Assembly: GCA_964450755.1 (NCBI GenBank)
Contig: CAYVDJ010000053.1
Span: forward strand, 1-9,406
Direction: 5' to 3'
DNA length: 9,406 bases
Origin: JAADDG01 sp964450755
Lineage (GTDB): Bacteria; Campylobacterota; Campylobacteria; Campylobacterales; JAADDG01
In this document: one piece after another, positions 5,261-9,406 of the stretch
Numbering within the stretch: position 1 is the stretch's first letter
How the letters are laid out: each line of letters starts with the position of its first letter
Notes under the pieces: model-generated
What the model was told of the DNA's origin: nothing
Seen by the model: the letters and a program-made list of their open reading frames with translations, nothing else
The model's database searches: none
Position numbers and translations under genes: made by a program

Positions 5261-8200
5261 TGATATTCAAAAGGTCCTATATCGGGAGCCGATCCGTTAT
5301 AAACATAGCTTACACCGTCTCCTTTGTTCCAGCTTATCTCTTTTTTAACGCTTATTGTATTGTTGGAGTAGTCCACATGATCTATAAAAACAGGTTCATT
5401 ATCTCCGATCTGCACCAGATCTCCCTCTTTCAGAGTATAACCGTCTGTGAAATATACTGCATCATAAACAGGTATTACACTCCCTTTTCCTGAACTTTTG
5501 GTCGTTGTCAAAAAACCTCCTCTATCAACCGCTTCGCTGTTTGCAGTCAGATGAAAGTCATAGTTTGCTTTATCTTTGAAGTAAAGATCAGTTACCAAAA
5601 AGGAGTTTTTATCTTTGCCGCTGCCGCTTTGATAGGAAGAAAAAGATGTATAACTTTTTCCTACTACGATGTGCGCAACATCTTTATAGATATTGTTATC
5701 CATGATCCATGAACCTGTTTTTCGGCTTAGATCTTTGAACAAAAACGGTGCTCTTCCCTCTCCTGAAAAGATATTGTTTTTTATCCTCCATGAGATCGCA
5801 TTTCCCAAAAAGAGATCAGCCTCTGCACTTGAGTTGCCTATGAGGTTATGAACAAAAACACTGTTTCTTACGGTTCCTCTGTTGGCTGATCCTATCATTC
5901 CTCCTCTTACATTGTTCCATCCTATATTGTTTCTGACTATTACATAGTCTGTTGTCGATTCGGTCGTCTCTTGGGAGATGGTGATTCCCAAACCGTGATT
6001 GTCATAAACAAGATTGTTTTCTACGATCAGGTTTTCGGCACCGTCAACATAAAGCGCACTTGCCCAAACTTTTCTGACACCGTTTTCATATATTTTATTG
6101 TTGGCTATAAGACCGTATTTGTTCATTCCAAATACCGAAAAGCTTCCTCTTTGATGACCGATGACATCCAATCCTATAAAATCGTTATTGTTTATCTCAT
6201 TATTAATAATCTTAAAATATTTCACATTTCCAAGAACAGTCAGTGCTTCGTTGTATGCTCCGGCTTTGTTTGGATTTCCCGTGTGGTTGTGGTGAACATG
6301 GTTGTTTTCTATTGTGATGTATGACATCGGTTTGTTTTTTCTTGCCGTTACATTAAGAGCATGTCCCAATCTTTTACTTTCAGGAATATTGGCATTTGAT
6401 TCGCTGATCTCATTGTTTTTGATGATGATATGCTCTCCGGGACCATAGAAAATAAGACCTCCTCTGTTTGGTTTGTAGATATGAAAACCTATAAATTTTA
6501 TATAAGATACTCCATATCCCACAACCGTATCGGAAATAGTTCTGTCATTTCTTGTGATAACCGGTTTTTCTCCCGGATAATTTCTAAAAGTTATATAACC
6601 ATCTTTTGCATTTCCGGAATTTTTAAATACCACTCTTTCTGGATATGTTCCGCCTCTGACCATAACCGTATCACCGGCTTTTGCCATATTTACCGCATGT
6701 TGTATCGTTTTCCATGGACCGTCATCATCTTTTGGAGAATCATAAAGCCCAGACCACATATCATTTCCGTTGGTTGCCACATAGTATATATGTCCTGTTG
6801 TCTTCTCTTTTGTAACTGCTGTTACTTCCACACCTTTTGATTCGGTGGAATTTAAAAAAGATGTGATTTTATATGTATAGGTCGTATTTGGCAAAAGATC
6901 ACTGTCTTTATAGGTGAAACTATCCTTTTTTGTATAGGTGGCTATCAGTTTAGAGTCTCTGTATATCCTGTAATCCACCTTTTTGGAACTGTTGTCCTGC
7001 CATTTTAGAATAACACTCTCGGCAGTGGTTGTTGCACTTAAATTACTCGGTTCTGCCAAAGGAGTGTTTGAAAAACTCTGCTTGTCGATAAGTTTGATAT
7101 CATCAACCATACCGCTTCCTCTTATCATAACTCCCTCTATTGCCAAAATTTTTGTATCGGGAAGTAAAGAGGCAAGATCGGTTTCAAGATTTCTGTTAAA
7201 AGTGTGCCATTTACCGTCTGTCAATCCCTCTCCAAGACCAAAAATCAGATATTTTTGATATTTATGCTCCATGGAAGTTGTACTAAGAGACGGAATATAT
7301 GTCAGATATTTTGTACCTTTGTTGGTCTTTACCTCTATATAGAAGATAAAAGAGTCTTCAAAATTAAAATCGATCTGCATAATAAACTGTTTTGTATTGT
7401 GCCATCTTCTGTTATCGGAGTTTTTCAGCCAGTAGCCGTTGCCTAGACCGGATCCGCTTAGTTTTATAACACGGCTTCCTCTGTTTTTGTCAAAAACATT
7501 CTCTATCTTTGCCCCGAAAGGATAGGCATCATATATACTCCAGCCTTTTACAGTACCGTCCTGTGCATCTTCATAGAGAGTCTCTTTTGCCTCGTTGTCG
7601 GGAATCTCGATCTTTTTTGTTTTTATCTTGAGTGAAACGGGCTTTGATTCTGTTTTGTCGTTAAAAGAGATAATTTGATATTTATACAAAGTATCCGGCT
7701 TTAATCCCTGATCCAAAAAATCGCTTTTACCGTTATCCAGAATATTTATCAATTTTGAATCTCTGTAAAGTTTGTATTTTAAAGCCGACTCCTGTTTCCA
7801 ATACAGATGTATGGAGTTGCCAAAAGCCTCTGCTCTAAAATCCTCTACCGGTTTGGGATCTGTTATGGGAGTCTGCTCTTTTTTGGGTGTTTGCAGGTTG
7901 TCAAGTTTCAGATCTCCATACACTCTGAATCTGACTACCTTTTTTATCTCAACTCCTTTTTGGGCATCTTGCAGATCCTTTTGCAGATCAAAAGTAATTG
8001 TATGCCATTTGCCGTCCAATATTTTTGTTCCGAGTCCGTGGCGGATAAAATTTCCTGTTCCCAGATAATCGCTGTTTTGGGGAGTATAAGAAAGATATTT
8101 CAATCCTTTGTCGCTCTCTACGGCAAATTCCAGATAAAAATTGTTTTTTACATTTATATCAAGTTGAAGTCTGTTTTCCGTACTGTTTATAGCAATCTCG

Positions 8201-8427
8201 TAGGCACTTTTTAAACCAAGTCCTTTAAATTCTATAACTTTACTGTTTTTTTCTTTATCACTGGTATTGATAACCTTTGAGCTTTGTTTGTTTTTAACAA
8301 TCGTCCATCTGTCAATCTTTCCGTCTTCTGCGTTCTCAAAAATATAACTTTGTTCCAAAGCAAATATATTTACATGAAAAAACAAAAAAAGAAGAAAGAT
8401 GAAATTACTTAAACTGTTTCGTTTCAT
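5254..8427 (-). CDS. Secreted modular right-handed parallel beta-helix protein with fibronectin III domains
   Basis: 1057 residues. Signal peptide about 1-23 (MKRN, hydrophobic core, cleavage near IFA/LEQ). Then: beta-sandwich module A1 (about 27-178), fibronectin III (188-272), module A2 (283-448), second fibronectin III (455-542), and from about 546 a pectate-lyase-like parallel beta-helix that opens with YYVATNGNDMWSG and GPWKTIQHAVNMAKAGDTV. Eight coils carry an Asn-Asn pair before a hydrophobic residue (671, 708, 742, 776, 804, 833, 884, 911). The end, SEAVDRGG ... APDIGPFEY, is a tail common in secreted beta-helix proteins. Such proteins bind or cleave acidic polysaccharides; I cannot identify catalytic residues, so lyase activity is unproven. 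No anchor, autotransporter barrel or sorting tail is visible. The ATG follows GAGGAG with an 8-base spacer. It is probably transcribed alone. Confidence 0.85.
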   Translation of the reverse strand: MKRNSLSNFIFLLFLFFHVNIFALEQSYIFENAEDGKIDRWTIVKNKQSSKVINTSDKEKNSKVIEFKGLGLKSAYEIAINSTENRLQLDINVKNNFYLEFAVESDKGLKYLSYTPQNSDYLGTGNFIRHGLGTKILDGKWHTITFDLQKDLQDAQKGVEIKKVVRFRVYGDLKLDNLQTPKKEQTPITDPKPVEDFRAEAFGNSIHLYWKQESALKYKLYRDSKLINILDNGKSDFLDQGLKPDTLYKYQIISFNDKTESKPVSLKIKTKKIEIPDNEAKETLYEDAQDGTVKGWSIYDAYPFGAKIENVFDKNRGSRVIKLSGSGLGNGYWLKNSDNRRWHNTKQFIMQIDFNFEDSFIFYIEVKTNKGTKYLTYIPSLSTTSMEHKYQKYLIFGLGEGLTDGKWHTFNRNLETDLASLLPDTKILAIEGVMIRGSGMVDDIKLIDKQSFSNTPLAEPSNLSATTTAESVILKWQDNSSKKVDYRIYRDSKLIATYTKKDSFTYKDSDLLPNTTYTYKITSFLNSTESKGVEVTAVTKEKTTGHIYYVATNGNDMWSGLYDSPKDDDGPWKTIQHAVNMAKAGDTVMVRGGTYPERVVFKNSGNAKDGYITFRNYPGEKPVITRNDRTISDTVVGYGVSYIKFIGFHIYKPNRGGLIFYGPGEHIIIKNNEISESNANIPESKRLGHALNVTARKNKPMSYITIENNHVHHNHTGNPNKAGAYNEALTVLGNVKYFKIINNEINNNDFIGLDVIGHQRGSFSVFGMNKYGLIANNKIYENGVRKVWASALYVDGAENLIVENNLVYDNHGLGITISQETTESTTDYVIVRNNIGWNNVRGGMIGSANRGTVRNSVFVHNLIGNSSAEADLFLGNAISWRIKNNIFSGEGRAPFLFKDLSRKTGSWIMDNNIYKDVAHIVVGKSYTSFSSYQSGSGKDKNSFLVTDLYFKDKANYDFHLTANSEAVDRGGFLTTTKSSGKGSVIPVYDAVYFTDGYTLKEGDLVQIGDNEPVFIDHVDYSNNTISVKKEISWNKGDGVSYVYNGSAPDIGPFEYQE

Positions 8428-8449
8428 AACTTTTTCTCCTCATTTAAAG

Positions 8450-8462
8450 TAAACTTAGTTTA
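8450..8462. repeat. 13-bp palindrome upstream of the beta-helix gene
   Basis: TAAACTTAGTTTA is a perfect palindrome around a central base, about 23 bases before the beta-helix start codon. TTTAAAG also occurs on both sides of it (8443-8449 and 8459-8465). It could be an operator in the leader of the minus-strand gene. AT-rich palindromes of this size also occur by chance. Confidence 0.4.
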
Positions 8463-8521
8463 AAGAATATCGGCAATAATTGAGAAAAGTTAAAAAATAA
8501 TTTATATATTTTTTGAAATAA

Positions 8522-8560
8522 GCTTTTATTTGACAAAAGAGCTTAAATTTGACTTTAAGC
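8522..8560 (+). repeat. Direct repeat plus inverted repeat in the divergent control region
   Basis: GCTTTTATTTGAC (8522-8534) and GCTTAAATTTGAC (8541-8553) match at 11 of 13 positions with a 19-bp period. The second copy is also the left part of an inverted repeat, GCTTAAA (8541-8547), 6 bases, TTTAAGC (8554-8560). The structure overlaps the -35 of the 8596 gene, as expected of a regulator binding site. No regulator gene is present. Confidence 0.5.
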
Positions 8561-8576
8561 ACATAGTTGTTAAAAT
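8549..8576 (+). promoter_or_regulatory. Promoter of the 8596 gene
   Basis: TTGACT (8549-8554), 16-bp spacer, TAAAAT (8571-8576), with an extended -10 TG at 8568-8569. Transcription would start near 8583, which leaves almost no leader before the AAGGAGG at 8583-8589. That is a concern. An upstream TTGACA (8530-8535) has no matching -10. Confidence 0.5.
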
Positions 8577-8595
8577 GGTATGAAGGAGGGAGAAA

Positions 8596-9123
8596 ATGAG
8601 ATATATAGTAAGCATATTTATATATATGGGAACAATTTTTGTTTTTTTTCTGTTGCTTGGATTGGTAGCCGATTTTTCGTCGGATGAGATAAAATATAAA
8701 AACAATATAAAAGAACCTGTTGTTCATCAAAACAGCTCTCCCACTCCTTACAATCATGTTGTAACTTCAACTCCTCAACCTCCTGTCAAAAAGACAAAAA
8801 AGGAGGATAACGAGATAGACAAAATCCTGAAAAAATTAAGAAAGCCAAAAGAGACAAAGCAGGAGATTGCTGTTACAAATGTAAATGACAAAGAAGATTA
8901 TATAGAATTTTTAAAAAGCAGATATCCAAAAGAGATAGATGATATCAAAACAGATAAATACGGAAAAACAATAGAAATCTCAGGTCCCTATTTTTCAGAC
9001 AGTAAAAAAATATATGATTTTCATAAAAAGATAGTCAATTCTCTTAAAGAACACTCTTTTAAAGAAGTAAGATATCAATGGTACAACAGCCATGGGGATT
9101 ACACTGTATTTAATCTTAATTAG
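8596..9123 (+). CDS. Membrane-anchored protein of unknown function
   Basis: 175 residues, family not recognised. A hydrophobic helix at about 4-25 (IVSIFIYMGTIFVFFLLLGL) is not followed by an obvious signal-peptidase site, so it is more likely a membrane anchor with the rest in the periplasm. Residues 48-64 are Pro/Thr/Ser-rich (linker), 65-92 are highly charged and helix-prone (KKTKKEDNEIDKILKKLRK), and 97-175 look like a small compact alpha/beta domain ending in VRYQWYNSHGDYTVFNLN. A strong ribosome binding site, AAGGAGG (8583-8589), sits 6 bases before the ATG. The following zinc-ribbon gene starts 29 bases after the stop, so the two are probably co-transcribed. The layout is an anchor, a spacer and a globular domain, as in many periplasmic accessory proteins; a function cannot be assigned. 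Confidence 0.8.
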   Translation: MRYIVSIFIYMGTIFVFFLLLGLVADFSSDEIKYKNNIKEPVVHQNSSPTPYNHVVTSTPQPPVKKTKKEDNEIDKILKKLRKPKETKQEIAVTNVNDKEDYIEFLKSRYPKEIDDIKTDKYGKTIEISGPYFSDSKKIYDFHKKIVNSLKEHSFKEVRYQWYNSHGDYTVFNLN

Positions 9124-9152
9124 ATAAAATAAGAAAAAAATCAGGGATTACA

Positions 9153-9406
9153 ATGGACAGTTATACGGTTTTGTCACTTATCTTTTTTGTACTTGCAGGA
9201 ATAGGGTTGTATTTTTACTATCTTCATGAAAAAGGAGACAGATTAAATTATATAAACAATGGTATATGCCCGAAATGTCATGAAAAAAGCATTGAGATTG
9301 TAGATAAAAAATCTCACGGATGCAGCGGCACAGAAGAGATCACGGTTGAGTGTAGCATCTGTAAATACAGAGATACTTTTACCGTATCAAGAAGCGGAGG
9401 ATGCGG
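9153..9406 (+). CDS. Single-pass membrane protein with zinc-ribbon motif, 3' end outside window
   Basis: 84 residues are visible from the ATG at 9153, with no stop before the window ends. The start is supported by AGGGA (9143-9147), 5 bases upstream. Residues about 5-24 form a membrane helix (TVLSLIFFVLAGIGLYFYYL). The following domain has two CxxC pairs, CPKC (39-42) and CSIC (67-70), with a HGC (55-57) between them, the pattern of a zinc ribbon. The visible part ends in SRSGGC. Small proteins with a membrane helix plus zinc ribbon and a Gly-Gly-Cys tail are, from memory, conserved without known function in sulfur-oxidising Campylobacterota; I could not check this. It is probably in one transcript with the gene at 8596. 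Confidence 0.75.
   Translation, partial: MDSYTVLSLIFFVLAGIGLYFYYLHEKGDRLNYINNGICPKCHEKSIEIVDKKSHGCSGTEEITVECSICKYRDTFTVSRSGGC

Noticed and set aside
5971..6324. Plus-strand open frames inside the beta-helix gene
   Set aside because: They are antisense shadows of a well-supported modular protein and show no recognisable domains; the same holds for the open frames antisense to dnaK and grpE.
8500..8513. TATATAAAT-like -10 for the beta-helix gene on the minus strand
   Set aside because: No -35-like hexamer lies at workable spacing (the nearest, TTGTCA, leaves 22-24 bases), and the stretch is so AT-rich that -10 matches are expected by chance.
8455..8757. Minus-strand 100-codon open frame overlapping the start of the 8596 gene
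   Set aside because: It lies across the divergent promoter region and antisense to a gene with a strong ribosome binding site. Its composition is low-complexity (Tyr/Lys/Asn-rich), as expected of AT-rich noncoding DNA.

Overview
The window looks like chromosomal DNA from a low-GC Campylobacterota (Epsilonproteobacteria) bacterium, probably a free-living Sulfurimonas/Sulfurovum/Nitratiruptor-type organism. The main evidence is the gene order hrcA-grpE-dnaK with no dnaJ attached, a short (about 264-residue) HrcA, strong AT bias, and a small membrane-bound zinc-ribbon protein of a kind I associate with this group. The genus is inference. No rRNA, tRNA, CRISPR array or insertion sequence was seen.

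Left edge (1-417, + strand): the 3' part of a gene of the Rpn (recombination-promoting nuclease / PD-(D/E)XK 'transposase') family. It has a run of four-residue repeats and a very good internal ribosome binding site that would start a separate 96-residue C-terminal protein. This is the arrangement described for RpnL/RpnS gene-within-gene toxin-antitoxin, anti-phage systems. The nuclease domain lies outside the window.

Heat-shock operon (451-3945, - strand): hrcA, grpE and dnaK are transcribed leftward from a promoter with perfect consensus hexamers (TTGACA, 18 bp, TATAAT). A degenerate CIRCE operator covers the expected transcript start and the hrcA ribosome binding site. A HAIR-like (HspR-type) inverted repeat lies over the -35. 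This suggests dual HrcA/HspR repression, as known in Helicobacter and Campylobacter. A hairpin with a T-run ends the operon before it meets the convergent rpn gene. GrpE carries an odd histidine/lysine-rich N-terminus.

Middle (4008-5231, + strand): a 12-helix major facilitator transporter of unknown substrate, divergent from hrcA. It ends in a bidirectional terminator shared with the next, convergent gene.

5254-8427 (- strand): a 1057-residue secreted modular protein. After a signal peptide come two copies of a [beta-sandwich + fibronectin III] unit, then a right-handed parallel beta-helix with an asparagine ladder. It is likely an exported polysaccharide-binding or polysaccharide-degrading protein.

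Right edge (8428-9406): an AT-rich divergent control region with direct and inverted repeats around a promoter, then two small + strand genes. One encodes a membrane-anchored protein of unknown function. The other encodes a single-pass zinc-ribbon protein that runs off the window.
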